64,000 bases of DNA from Elgaria multicarinata webbii (lineage: Eukaryota; Chordata; Lepidosauria; Squamata; Anguidae). A program made the translations under genes and the position numbers. The notes below the pieces were generated by a model. That model did no database searches, was not told the origin of the DNA, and was given only the letters and a program-made list of their open reading frames with translations. The stretch spans positions 53,992,181 to 54,056,180 of the forward strand of contig NC_086171.1 of assembly GCF_023053635.1 (NCBI RefSeq), written 5' to 3'. Positions within the stretch are counted from its first letter, which is position 1, and each line of letters opens with the position of its first letter. Shown piece by piece: positions 33,590 through 44,728 of this stretch.

Positions 33590-34750
33590 CAGCTGAGCAG
33601 TGGCAAAGGAAATGGTCCTCCGACATGTGACTGCCAACATCACATTAGGCAGTCACAGCAGATGACCCTTCGTGGACCTTAAGTGGTGGGCTGGAACATA
33701 AGGGAGGAGGCGCTCCCTAAGGTACCTTGGACCTAGACCATAGAGGGCTTTAAAGGTAAGAATCAGCACTTTATATTTTGCCTGGAAAGAAATTGGCAGC
33801 CAATGTAAAGATTTTAAAACCAGTATTATATGGTCTCCACAGGATGTGCTGGAGACCAACCTGACTGCCATATTTTGTACCAGTTTAAGTTTCTGAACTA
33901 AATATGCAGTCAGCCCCCATGTACAGCACCTTACAGAAATCAAGCCTAGAGGTTATCAGCGTGTGCACCGCCATTATCAGGTCGACATGTTCCATCTCCA
34001 TAGTTGGTGTATCGGTGTAGTTGGCATGTCACCCAACTGGGCATAGTTGGTGTATCAGCCGAAGCTGATAACAAGCACTTCTCACCATCGCCTTCACCTG
34101 GGGTATCAGAAGCAAGGCTGGGTCAAGAAGCACCCACAAACTATGAATTTGTTCCTTTAGGGGGAGTGTAACCCCATCCAGAACTGGTCGATGTACCTCA
34201 ATACCTGAATTAGGCCCCTTCACGACGAGCACCTCTGTCTTGCCTGGATTCAGCTTCAGTTTGTTCTCCCTCGTCTAGCATTATCAACTTCAAGCGGTCA
34301 TTCAGAAGAGCCAAACCTTTCATGGATGAAGGTGTTACCAAGAAATAATAATTGGTATTATTTCTTGGTAACACCCAACACCCAGCTCCAAATCCCCTGA
34401 TCTCCCAGCTGTTTCATGTAGATATTAAACAGCACTGGGGATAGGATGGAGCCCTGAGGGACTCCATATAGCAGCTCCTTTTTTGAAGAGCAACTATCAC
34501 TGAGTGACACCATCTGAAACTAAACCACTGCAAATCAGTGCCCCCAACCCCCTCAGGCAGTCCAAATGGATACCATCGTCGATGGTATCGAACACCACTG
34601 AGAGTTCCAAAAGAACCAATGGGGATGCACTCACCCTATCAATTCCCAGGCAAAGATCATCCACCAGGGCGACCAAGGCAGTCTCAACTCCATATACTGC
34701 TCTGTAGCTGTTTTGAATGCTTGGTTTCATCTAAGACTGCTTGGAGTTGA
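33590..34750 (-). mobile_element. L2-type LINE, internal reverse-transcriptase region
   Basis: Reading leftward on the minus strand: ETALVALVDDLCLGIDR..LLELSVVFDTID (RT palm A motif, F-D-T/A-I/V-D), then GVPQGSILSPVLFNIYM-like sequence (RT motif B) at about 34,470-34,400. Next come VLDGVTLPLKEQIHSLWVLL..DPALLL and LVQNMAVRLVS..LKSLHWLP near the C-terminus. The YADD segment between is missing or unrecognisable, and frames change several times. It is a dead fragment of about 1.16 kb. Confidence 0.8.
34331..34375. repeat. Perfect 20-bp inverted repeat inside the L2 fragment
   Basis: Arm 34,331-34,350 (GGTGTTACCAAGAAATAATA), five-base spacer ATTGG, and an exact reverse-complement arm at 34,356-34,375. 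It lies where the LINE's catalytic YADD segment should be. Confidence 0.9.
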
Positions 34751-35740
34751 ATAGCCACCGCCCTCTTGATTACCTTGCCCCCAAATGGTAATATACACAC
34801 TGCCCTATAATTATGAAGTCTATGGGGTCAAGGGAGTGCTTCTTTCAGACACAATGGAAACTTATCTTCCCCGAGAGAGGCATTAATAATATTCAGCAGA
34901 AATTGCTTTACTGTCTCCCCTCCCTGGACTACAAACCGGGATAGGCAAAGGTCGAGTGTACAAGTTGTCTTTCTGATCAGACCAAGCACTTAAAACAAAA
35001 CCTTGTTGAAGTTGGAGGTTTAATTTTCAAATTAGCTGACTTTCTCCCCACCACCACGCCCGCCCGCCTGCCCCTCCGTCCCACGTTCTTACCACAAAAC
35101 TGAAGTTGGCTATTTCCCATTTAATCGAAAGGTACAGATGCAGCTTAAATGAGAGCTTGGAATTGAAATAAGGTGCTGTGATGGTGAATTCATTAAGCAT
35201 AACATATAGAGCGAATTCAATGGGAGGATGAAGCAACATTTCCTTCTATGTGTCTCTTGTGGATGATGTGTCAAACAGAAGGAGCTCTTGTGTGAATAGA
35301 CATTCACCCACCCACCCACCCTCATTCTGTAGTTGGGTACTTTTATTAAACAGTGGAAGTACTTTAATTACTTCCCCAATTGTCACCTTCTAGACACGTC
35401 TGACAAAAAACTTTTCTACGCAAGGCATTTATTATGTCCTTGTCATTCCCTACTGATGATTGTTTACAGGTTCTTTATATGATGACATGACCCTCCGGTT
35501 TCATTTCTGTTTTTAAACAGCATTTTCAGTGAGTTGTGGTTTTTTTTAGAACGTGGAAAATGCAGCATTACATGTGAAAAAACACTTTTTCCACTACTGC
35601 AGTTGTGATATTCCGCTATACCACAGTGCCACCTAGAGATTATAAAGTGGAAAAGCCAGAAAGGTAATGTTCTTTTGGTCATTCTTGGATCTGCCATGAA
35701 ATAACTAACAGCTTTGACTAGAAAAGCTCTACAATTGCTA
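34751..35740. other. Intergenic, no recognised feature
   Basis: The first 200 bp may still be antisense LINE. The rest shows nothing recognisable. Confidence 0.4.
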
Positions 35741-35808
35741 ACATTGGGGGATGCTGAGAGTTGTAGTCCAACACATCTGGGAGTACCAAGTCTGGGAAGG
35801 CTGCCTTA
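35741..35808 (+). repeat. Palindromic family P1, half copy
   Basis: GAGAGTTGTAGTCCAACACA then TCTGGGAGTACCAAGTCTGG..GAAGGCTGCC. Confidence 0.6.
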
Positions 35809-36503
35809 AGGCATAATTTTCAGGATTTGGGGCAACCCTAAATCATATATCCAAACCAGTGGGAGACTCTCATCTACAAGCTCCAGTATGCAGATGGCCA
35901 AAGGAAAGATGTACACTGCACTATCAACTGGGTTCCCTCCTAGTTCCATTAGAAACAAAATACAAACAGTGAATTTAGATTTAAATAGGTATGCAACAAC
36001 CCAAAGTACCAGTTGGACTACTCCATATCATATGCCTGGATGGTCCTTTCTGAAAGCCCCTGAACATTATTGCGTGGTCCAAAAATTACTTAAGCTATTG
36101 ATCAAGTTCTCCTCATCCCTTATATTGGAAATGAATAAATAAGAAACAGGGATTTAAACATCTTTGGATACAAATGAAAGAAAATTGGCTGTGAAAATAA
36201 ATTATGTATATATTTAATTATTAAATCTATATTCCAGCTTTCTTCTGTTATGGCAGCTGCCATACATGAGTTTCCCAAATGCCTAAAACAGAAGAAGGTA
36301 AGCATCCAAAGCAGGTCGGAAAGAAGAGAAACACATTCTCAGCTTGCAAAATGTTTATTTTCTGGAAGCCCAACGTGTGTTTGGCCTGTCCTTTATTCTA
36401 AGGCCTTCATCAGAGGGTTGTTAGAAGGAAGTGTCTGCAGAATTTCTTCTGAATAAATCAGAATAGATTACCAGAGGAGACAATCTTTTTGCTCGCCACC
36501 ATC
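35809..36503. other. Intergenic, no recognised feature
   Basis: No exon or named repeat is seen. Confidence 0.4.
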
Positions 36504-36577
36504 GTTATTTCTGAATTACATCTTTGAGATCTGCTGTGAAAGTCTTTTTACCAATCTGTCAGTCCTGCCATTGATCT
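36504..36577 (+). repeat. Local 74-bp duplication, copy 1
   Basis: GTTATTTCTGAATTACATCT and the following bases to TTGATCT match 37,179-37,252 without gaps, differing at only a few positions. The copies are 675 bp apart in direct orientation and bracket a P4 element. Confidence 0.85.
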
Positions 36578-36623
36578 AATTTTTCCAAAATGCTTATTTA
36601 ATTTTCTCCATTTCCCTACATTA

Positions 36624-36886
36624 GGGTGACCCTATGGAAAGGAGGACAGGGCTCCTGCATCTTTAACAGTTGCAAAGAAAAGGGAATTTCAGCAGGTGTC
36701 ATTTGTAGGCATGCAGCAGCGCCTTGTGAAATTCCCTCTTCATCACAACGGTTAAAGCTGCCTGTTGTGATGAAGAGGGAATTTCACCAGGTGCTGCATG
36801 CATACAAATGACATCTACTGAAATTCCCTTTTCTATGCAACTGTTAAAGACGCAGGAGCCCTGCTCTCCTTTTCATAGGGTCACCC
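36624..36886. mobile_element. P4 palindromic MITE, internally shortened (263 bp)
   Basis: TA before the left end GGGTGACCCTATGGAAAGGA. The right end is CTTTTCATAGGGTCACCC. The middle of the 316-bp form is missing, leaving a simpler hairpin. Confidence 0.75.
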
Positions 36887-37178
36887 TGCCTACATGTATT
36901 CTTTAGTTTTGACTGTTTATAACCTGCCTTTCGCTTGCAAGATCCTCAAGGTGGCTTTCAGCACAATGCAAAACAAAAGTCCCAAGTATGCATGCACAGA
37001 ACCTTGCAGTCTTTAGACATTTGAACGATGAATCAGGCCAGCGTGTGCTTCCCTTCAGTTCTGCAGTCAGACCCAGGGGAGTCAGCTACTGGAAGGCTGC
37101 TGCATCCCCCTTCTCCTCAGGAAGAGCATCAGGCAAGGAGAGGCCAGCCCCTTCCCCACCCCCTGCCACTGCCATCAA

Positions 37179-37252
37179 GTTATTTCTGAACTGCATCTTT
37201 GAGATCTGCTGTGAAAGTCTTTTTACCGACCTGTCAGCCCTGCCATTGATCT
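37179..37252 (+). repeat. Local 74-bp duplication, copy 2
   Basis: GTTATTTCTGAACTGCATCT through CCATTGATCT. See copy 1 at 36,504. Confidence 0.85.
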
Positions 37253-37766
37253 CTTAGGCAGTCTGCTGTGAAAACAGCATATTCCATTTGGAGAATAATC
37301 TAGCTCCACCAAGTGGCCCTTTTTGCAATTGCTATTCTTTAACCAGGACCAAACTAATGTAAATTTGAGTTTGAGAAGCTCTCTGATAAAAGCTTATCCC
37401 CCTCACGGAGGTTCAGTGGGGTTATACTTGCTTTCCTGTGGGAAGATGTTTCTTCCTTCATGCTTAAGAAATTGTACTATAATGAAAATGCAAACTTTTC
37501 CATGACTGTGTGATGCTACTAAACATTTGTTTTGATCAAATAAGCAATGACAGGTAACCTTTTAATTAATGGGTATTTTTTTTCTTTTTTTGCTGGAATC
37601 CAAGGAAGGATTTAATTTAAAAAAAAAACTGTGGATGTTCAGCATGCAAAATTAACAGGGTGTATTTTTTAAAAAGTTTTCCTCAATAACCATAGGTGGC
37701 ATCCAATGCTAGGTTTAAATGGGCATAGGACTAGCATTGGATACTACCCAACCAGTCAAGCATGAT
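37253..37766. other. Intergenic, no recognised feature
   Basis: No exon or named repeat is seen. Confidence 0.4.
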
Positions 37767-37768
37767 TA

Positions 37769-38084
37769 GGGTGACCATATGGAAAGGAGGATAGTGCTCC
37801 TGTGTCTTTAACAGTTGTGTTGAAAGGAGAATTTCAGCAGGTGTCATTTGTATGCATGCAGCATCTGGTGAAATCTCCACTTCGTCACAATAGTTAAAGC
37901 TGCAGAAGCCCTGCCCTCTTTTGTATCTGGTCACTCTAGTAAAGCCCCTGCAGCTTTAACTGTTGTGATGAAGAGGGAATTTCATCAGGTGCTGCATGCG
38001 TACAAATGACACCTGCTGAATTTTTCTTTTCTATTCAACTTTTAAAGACACAGGAGTCCTGTCCTCCTTTCCATATGGTCACCC
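37769..38084. mobile_element. P4 palindromic MITE, full copy (316 bp)
   Basis: TA on both sides. Left end GGGTGACCATATGGAAAGGA, right end CCTTTCCATATGGTCACCC. Exactly the same length as the copies at 10,465 and 29,025. Confidence 0.8.
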
Positions 38085-38116
38085 TATTTATTCAATAGTC
38101 TACTGTTTTAATGACA

Positions 38117-38174
<58 letters not shown>
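38117..38174 (+). repeat. (ATT)n microsatellite
   Basis: About 19 ATT units. Confidence 0.95.
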
Positions 38175-38384
38175 GACTTTACATGAGCCTCTCTGAGAAC
38201 CTTGTTGATTTTGTACCCTGCTTTGGGACTATTTAATAATGAAATAAATAAATAAAAGCGTGAATGAATGAAATGGCCTAAGAAAAATAATAATAATCAA
38301 TTTAGATAATGAGAATATTTTCAAGGAAATCTCCATCTAATTTTCTTCTAATTTCTTATTTTTGTGCAGTGCAAATCTATGCAT

Positions 38385-38480
38385 GTTACTCAGAGGTCCC
38401 ACACATGTCTACTCAGAAGTAAACCCCACTGAGTTCAATGGGACTTACTTCTGTGTAGACATAGATATGGATAGGACTGA
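38385..38480. repeat. Palindromic family P2, full copy
   Basis: CTCAGAAGTAAACCCCACTG..AGTTCAATGGGACTTACTTC with a TGCATG-type left end and an ATGGATAGGACTG-type right end. Confidence 0.65.
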
Positions 38481-39404
38481 ACTGTTAATGTGGTGTTCTG
38501 AACAGAATGCTTTACATCTACAATGTTGTTAGCATATAAACAATAATGTTATTTTACATATAGATACAGATACAATTCATGTTAAAATTTATATCCTACC
38601 TTTCTAGACAACATATCCACTCAGGGCAGCCCACAATGTAAAACAAAACAAGATAAAATATAGTTAAATCATAAACCAACAGCAGAGAAAGAAAAAACAT
38701 TATTCTGTTTTACGTTTATATTTTATAATACCAACTGTGACTTTTGTGACAAACCTCTTGATGAAGTATATTTCCAAGTGATAATGGAAAAAAAACAAAT
38801 GACATTGCTAGGAAAACGATGTGGCAGCAGCTCAAACTGACAATACATTACATTTAGAGCTTCATCCCACGTACCTGTTTCCCTCAAATTATCCCCTACA
38901 ATACTAAGTTGTCACACTTGTTGTTGTTGTTGCTATTGGGCAGCTAGATCCTTTGCATACCAGGAAATGGGTTTAAGGGAGGAAATGTAAAAAAAATAAT
39001 TAAAAAATCAATGGATGACCCAATCTGATTCAAATTTGGTATGCTTAAAGCTCTCCTTAATATCTATTACTGTGCCAATTTTGATGTCTTTATCTTTAAA
39101 GCTTACGCAGATGTAAGCATTTGCTTAATTTTTCTTCAAATCCTGCTCCTGTGCCCCAGTGGCTGCTCAGAAAACAAATGATACACTCAAAAACTAGTAG
39201 CAAAATATTGCACTTCTTTTGGTTAAGAAGTGCAATTAAAGCAGGACGCATGGGAGTACTTCACAATAAAAGCAGATTGTAAGCTGGAAAATTTCGGAGT
39301 CCTTTTCACGCAATTCGCAGTGATTGCACAGTTTAACGCTGGTGTGATAAAGCTCTTAGAAGAAGCTAAGGTAATAGAATTATCCAAGTCTTATAAGACT
39401 TAGA
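38481..39404. other. Intergenic, no recognised feature
   Basis: No exon or named repeat is seen. Confidence 0.4.
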
Positions 39405-39612
39405 CTGCAATCCTATATGCTCTTACCTGCAAGTAAGTACCATTGAACACAGTGGGATTTACTTCCAAGTAATCATGCATAGGATTGTGCTCTTACACTC
39501 AAATCCTATGCTAGTTTAGTTAGACGTAAGCCCCATTGAGTTCTATGAGGCTTACAACCAAGTAAATGTGCATAGGATTGTGTTGTAAAGCTGCCCCAGC
39601 AGGACTCACTTC
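39405..39612. repeat. Palindromic family P2, cluster of about three copies
   Basis: GCAATCCTATATGC..GTAAGTACCATTGAAC..ATGCATAGGATTGTG, then AATCCTATGC..GTAAGCCCCATTGAG..GTGCATAGGATTGTG, then AGGACTCACTTCTAAATAAG..ATGCACAGGATT. They sit in tandem and may share an origin. Confidence 0.65.
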
Positions 39613-39644
39613 TAAATAAGCATGCACAGGATTTCAGACTATGC

Positions 39645-39723
39645 ATATTTTGATAGAAAAAGGTCCAACAACTCCCAGCATTCCCCAGCCAGCTATTCTG
39701 TCTAAACATGCATAGAACTGCAA
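39645..39723. repeat. Palindromic family P3 copy
   Basis: AAAAAGGTCCAACAACTCCC then AGCATTCCCCAGCCAGCTAT and TCTGTCTAAACATGCATAG. Confidence 0.55.
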
Positions 39724-40115
39724 CTTAAGGTGTGTGGGGTTTTTTTAAAAAAAATGTTTAATCAAGAAAAAGAGAATACAGGGAGAAAAAATCGACAGTA
39801 TTCAGCTTGTATGCCTATCAAAAATCTTGTCATAAAAAGGAACTTGACATCAACTTCAGTTCAGTTACTACTTTCTGTACCTCTTTGCCAGTTGCCAAGC
39901 TGCCTAAAAACCTCACGGTTCTTCTCTAAAAGTTCACACGAAGAAACAGCGTTCATTTTTGTGTGCATCGTGAAAAGTGGTTTCTAACGCTCAGCAGAAA
40001 GCCCCATTTTGACCTTGTTGCTCCAGGTGCAAATGCCTGACTATGTTTTGATTATGATTGGCTTGAATCAAAACCGTGGATTATTACTGCATATCAGGTT
40101 TGTGTCCACATACCT

Positions 40116-40234
40116 GGGCAGGATCTACACTACTGCTTTAAAACAGTTTATAACAGTAGTGACAGCAGTTTGGGCCCAGGACACTCTCCGTACGCAGTTT
40201 TCAAAGCATTTCCAAAGCAGTGCCATATCCTGCT
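40116..40234. repeat. Short palindromic MITE-like element P7
   Basis: The left end GGGCAGGATCTACACTACTG..CTTTAAAACAG pairs with the right end CCAAAGCAGTGCCATATCCT..GC. No coding capacity. One copy in the window. Confidence 0.5.
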
Positions 40235-40352
40235 TGGTGCAGATCTGGCCCTGGCGTTCTGGAGGCCAGTACTAGCTCCAGGTTTGGGGGCGGGGGTTTC
40301 AGGCAATATGGCTGCAATGCCCCCCCCCCTCACTCAGCCAGCCTATTCCCTA

Positions 40353-40533
40353 GGGTGACCATATGAAAAGGAGGACAGGGCTCCTGTATCTTTAACAGTT
40401 GCATAGAAAAGGAAATGTCAGCAGATGTCATTTGTATATATGGAGAACTTGGTGAAATTCCCTCTTCATCACACCAGTTAGAGGTGCAAGAGCTATACTA
40501 GAGTGACCAGATTTAAAAGTGGGTAGGGCACCC
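40353..40533. mobile_element. P4 palindromic MITE, half copy (181 bp)
   Basis: TA before GGGTGACCATATGAAAAGGA and TA after GGGCACCC. It ends where the internal degraded terminal motif of the full-length form lies. Confidence 0.65.
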
Positions 40534-40984
40534 TACTATTCCCTCGTTGCCACTTTCATCATCAGGTGCTGCTTCTCTGCCTCATGCTTTCCGCTTGCTT
40601 GATAAGCAGAGAGCAAGCAGGAAGTGACAGCTACCACGATTCCCTCTCACCACTGCTGCTAGTTTGAGTGTTTTGGCTCAATCCCTCTGGGCCAGAGTGA
40701 GCGGTGGCTCGACAAGCAGGTTGCAATGCTGAGGAGGAGAAACAGGACAAGGAGGATCTTGTCAGTGGGGCCCCTGATAAGGTGTAGGCTCTTGGCAGGT
40801 TCTCGACCATGCTGGCCCTACTGGTGGCCAAAATGCCTCTGGAACATTGTGTGCACATCCTGTTCTGCACTCCCTTTCCTTCCATATAATGACTGTATAG
40901 GAATTGCAGCTATTCATGTTGTAATGACAGTGGTCCCTGGCATAGCTATACCACCCCACCTTTGGTAGACCTGTACAATATCCT
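40534..40984. other. Intergenic, no recognised feature
   Basis: No exon or named repeat is seen. Confidence 0.4.
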
Positions 40985-41312
40985 AAGGGGATCATCAGAC
41001 AGGTGGAAATCGTGTTTCCTTACCGTGGGCTCTCTTTCTTTTTCTCTTCCGCATTTGAAACAAGCACTTTTCATGGAGAAGATACCAGCGACCACGTCGC
41101 CTGTAGATTTCAATGGGGACAGCACCCTCTAGTGGGTATTTTATAGCGCAACCTCAGAAGAGATGGACTAAAAGAGGTTTATTTTGTGACTCTAAAATTG
41201 AGAAACATTATGGGAGATGCACAGGAGGTGGATGGCTTTGTCAAAAGGACCCACTATCATCTGTGAGTGGCCAGTAACGAGTGTCCTATAAAACAAGGAT
41301 CTGATGACACTC
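40985..41312. repeat. Dispersed family P6, longest copy
   Basis: The left end GGATCATCAGACAGGTGG and the right end AACAAGGATCTGATGACACT are imperfect inverted repeats. The right part ACCCACTATCATCTGTGAGT..GGCCAGTAACGAGTGTCCTA is the complement of the blocks at 11,180 and 28,755. Probably a non-autonomous DNA transposon. Confidence 0.5.
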
Positions 41313-42121
41313 TAAGTTTGGAGCAGGGAGGCGAGGGAAAGAAACAGAACAGCCCTCAAAGCTTTAACATCGATCCACAGGTCTGGACTAATCAGACTTC
41401 AGGAAATATGTGAATGTTTTCTTTTGTCCCTTTCCCGTTCTTATAATCTCTTCTAGCTGTAATTTTTATCTTGTAAAACCCAAGTTATTAAAGGGTACTT
41501 GAACCAAACGCCTGTGCAGAATGACAAAATGACTGTCTCTGTCAAATTTTTCTTTGTACCATGCTTACTAAGAGCAGACCTTTCAAAAGCAGTCAACTGT
41601 GACCCAGACATTTTGATGCTAACTGCAGCAATAGAACTTCAGCATTGCTGTTACCCTTTTCTGTCTAAACCAAGGCTGTGGATTTGAATAGACCAGACTT
41701 TCCCTCATTCATTGTGCCTTTGTCTGCAGCTTATTGTGTGGGGTTTTTTTTTTAAAAAAATGCTAAGCTTCAAAGATTGATGTTTTTGCCCTTGAGTTGA
41801 TCATTTTTACACACCAACCTGAGATCCAGGCAGAAAAATATATCACAGGAGACTATTACAGTTTAAACCCAGCCCTGTAGGCTGAGGTTGGCGGAGAACC
41901 TTTTAAGAACAAGAATTGTCCTCATTATATTATTCCTGTTTATAATCTCCCCAGCACTTCTTAATTCTCAAAGTGCTGCTTTACCGTCTTTATCTTGTTC
42001 ACACTCCCAACAGTGATGTGAAGAAATGTACTGTTCTCATTTTTATACTGAGGGGGATAAAAAGGCTGAGAAATACTGACCATTCCAAGACTTTGAGTCC
42101 GTAGCAGAGATAGCCTTTGAA
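41313..42121. other. Intergenic, no recognised feature
   Basis: No exon or named repeat is seen. Confidence 0.4.

Positions 42122-42173
<52 letters not shown>
42122..42173 (+). repeat. (ATT)n microsatellite
   Basis: About 17 ATT units, directly adjoining an inverted LINE tail. Confidence 0.95.
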
Positions 42174-42400
42174 TATATAGCACCATCAGTGTACATGGTG
42201 CTGTACAGAGTAAAACAGTAAATAGCAAGACCCTGCCGCATAGGCTTACATTCTAAAAAAATCATAATAAAACAATAAGGAGGGGAAGAGAATGCACCAA
42301 ACAGGCACAGGGTAGGGTAAAACTAGCAGTATAAAGTCAGAACAAAATCAAGTTTTAAAAGCTTTAGGAAAAAGAAAAGTTTTTAGTCTTCCATTTCCTA
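42174..42400 (-). mobile_element. L2-type LINE 3' end
   Basis: Inverted counterpart of 13,425-13,690: TATAGCACCATCAGTGTACA..CCTGCCGCATAGGCTTACAT..CAAGTTTTAAAAGCTTTAGG. The (ATT)n is its tail. Confidence 0.75.
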
Positions 42401-42571
42401 TAAGTCTTATAAGTCTTCCATTTCCAAACTGATGCCTCCATTCAATGTACTGTATCAGCAATACCAATATAATTTAACCTTCATATGAAATGTATTGACT
42501 GAGTCCTATACCACGTGACTTCAGGCCTTACCTATCCCATAAAGCATTCAGAGAAACAGGGGGTGAGCAAC

Positions 42572-43036
42572 TGTGATGTCCGGCTATGTAATGTGAGTTA
42601 TGGTGCAGGTTGGTATGTAATTTTATGGTAATATTTTTGTGTCTTTTGTGTAGAGTTAATATGGTAAGTTAGTTAAGGCAGGAGAGAGTGACTGGAATGT
42701 TAGTGTACTGGCATATGATTGGTGGGGAGCATGGAGAGAATAGGGTTTAAATAGGGGCGAGTCACTTAAGAGAGACAGTTGAGGTTGAGAGTTAGAGAGT
42801 GCAGGGACAATCTCTTTGTTGTTTTGGGGTAGATATAGAGGGAGGAGTTAGATTAGGAATAATTGAAAAGTCAATTTCAGAGTTTTTATTGAACACATAC
42901 ATAAATATTCTTTACCATCTTATGTGTATTTAATAAAGTATAAGTTCCTTTGTGCACAGCATACAATGTGGCATCTTTCTTTATAAGTATTCTCACCGCG
43001 AGACCAAAGGTATTAAATAAAGGTTATATGGTGGCA
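42572..43036 (+). mobile_element. Probable solo LTR (465 bp)
   Basis: Starts TGTGATGTCCGG and ends ATGGTGGCA, bracketed by GCAAC and GCAAT, a 5-bp target duplication with one change. It holds a TTTAAATAGGGG TATA-like site and an AATAAAG poly(A) signal. Its ends resemble those of the inverted LTR at 46,319-47,049, so they may belong to one family. An LTR-retroelement or retroviral fossil with no internal region. The exact superfamily is unclear. Confidence 0.6.
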
Positions 43037-43041
43037 GCAAT

Positions 43042-43736
43042 GTTAAGGAAGAGCTCAAGCCTAGTAGGGAAAACAGAATTACACAAACTGGGTGTGAGTG
43101 TGTATAAAGGAAAGGGTCGAAGGGTAAGGAGAGGGCCCTCTTTGACACAGATCAAATGTACCCATAGCCTCAGGGAAAGGATCACAAGGGGAGGGATAAA
43201 ACAGGAACCTTGCCCCCCCCCTCCGGCTGCAATCCCGCCCTCCGGGATGCTCCAGATGGCTGTGGCCCTACCCACGTTCCTCCTGCCACTGGTCACTTGG
43301 TGGTTTCCTAAGTTTTGTGCAGGTTTTTTCTTCATTTTAAAAGATTGAAATGATTTTCCTAAGACTGTTACTGATAGTTAGAGCTTTAAATTACAATATG
43401 CTGTTATTTATTTTTTGTATTTCTGGTCCACTTCTTTCACCTTTCGGCCCTCTCTGCTTTGCCTTTGGCCCCTCCCACCACTGGAATATATGGTCCCCAA
43501 GAGTTTCTCTCAAACTGACTTTGGCCCCAGGGCCGAATTTGGTCTTCAGGCCTGCATTAGCCCTTTCCCAAAACCTGCATCCTCAGGAATGTTTATTACA
43601 ATATTTCCCAAACTTTTGTTACTCTGGGCAAGTTTTTTCTGAATTAAAGCTACACACTTTGCTCTTTTTTATACATAATTTCTTCATCCATTTGAACAAT
43701 GGGCAAGAATCCTCTTGAAAGGTATGGTATAGTTAA
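43042..43736. other. Intergenic, no recognised feature
   Basis: Contains a C9 run near 43,212 and nothing recognisable otherwise. Confidence 0.35.
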
Positions 43737-43931
43737 CATTGACCCAGTGCACATGCAACAGCATGAAATCGTCGGTTCTTACCCACGATTTGCAGGGATG
43801 CGTGCCACCTGCAAGCTGGTTTCAGTTTTTGTAAACCTCCAATAAGGGGTTGCAGGTTGCAAGTGTGACATCCAAACTCAGACCAATGGGTTGTTTAGGG
43901 GCTAAATAGTTGATAACCCATAGTTTATTTT

Positions 43932-44318
43932 TGTTAAGTTTAAGAAAGTAAAAGGCTTGCGTAGTCATTAAAATTGTGTGTGTGGCTATCTCAAGGCTAG
44001 AGGAAGACTATCTGTGAGCAATTACCTTGAGATAGAAGCTGTACTGGGAACCTTGCCAGGATTCTTTAAGATATCATGGTGTTAATGATATGAATATACC
44101 AAAGATCCTTGAGGCTGGGTTAGCCTAATCACAGCTGTATGTAATATAGATAAAAAAAACTGTGTGTATATGCGTATAGCTTTTGTCTCTCTGCACAATG
44201 ACACGGAACTGTAAAGAAGTCTGAAGCTAATAAACTTACTCTGCTAAGTAAGACCTGCATTGTGAGCTGTGTTTCTGAGCGCAAACAGAATTCCCAAGGA
44301 AAAGTTCTGGCCCCAACA
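43932..44318 (+). mobile_element. Solo LTR (387 bp)
   Basis: TGTTAAG...CCAACA with a perfect 5-bp target duplication ATTTT (43,927-43,931 and 44,319-44,323). An AATAAA signal lies at 44,229-44,234. It is a single LTR left after recombination of an LTR retroelement, with sharp ends and intact duplication, so probably not very ancient. It differs in sequence from the LTRs at 42,572 and 46,319. Confidence 0.8.
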
Positions 44319-44356
44319 ATTTTGTGGTTAATTATTGAGTTGTTTAGCCCCTAAAC

Positions 44357-44728
44357 CAGCGGTTCTCAACCTGTGGGTCGGGACCCCTTTGGGGGTCGAA
44401 CGACCCTTTCATAGGGGTCGCCTAAGACCATTGGAAAACACATATTTCCGATAGTCTTAGGAACCGAGACATTTCATTTATTTGAAATTAGAAATAAATA
44501 TTTCACAATATATAATTACATATTGTTTTTGTGATCACTACGCTTTAATTATGTTCAATTTGTAACAATGAAAATACATCCTGCATATCAGATATTACAT
44601 TACAATTCATAACAGTAGCAAAATTACAGTTATGAAGTAGCAACGAAAATAATTTTATGGTTGGGGGTCACCACAACATGAGGAACTGTATTAAAGGGTC
44701 ACGGCATTAGGAAGGTTGAGAACCACTG
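44357..44728 (+). mobile_element. SPIN-like (Space Invader) non-autonomous hAT element, 372 bp
   Basis: Starts CAGCGGTTCTCAACCTGTGG and ends AGGTTGAGAACCACTG, the 16-bp SPIN terminal inverted repeat. It has a perfect 8-bp target duplication CCCTAAAC (44,349-44,356 and 44,729-44,736). The next segments (GACCCCTTTGGGGGTCGAAC, then CGCCTAAGACCATTGGAAAA) are the hallmark of SPIN/OposCharlie hATs. There is no transposase. SPIN elements are known for parallel horizontal transfer into many tetrapods, including lizards. Confidence 0.88.

Noticed and set aside
43028-43200. Primer-binding site and gag start after the LTR at 42,572
   Set aside because: The TGGTGGCAG word could be read as a leader, but GCAAC/GCAAT around 42,572-43,036 fits a solo LTR better, and the following frame resembles no gag protein.
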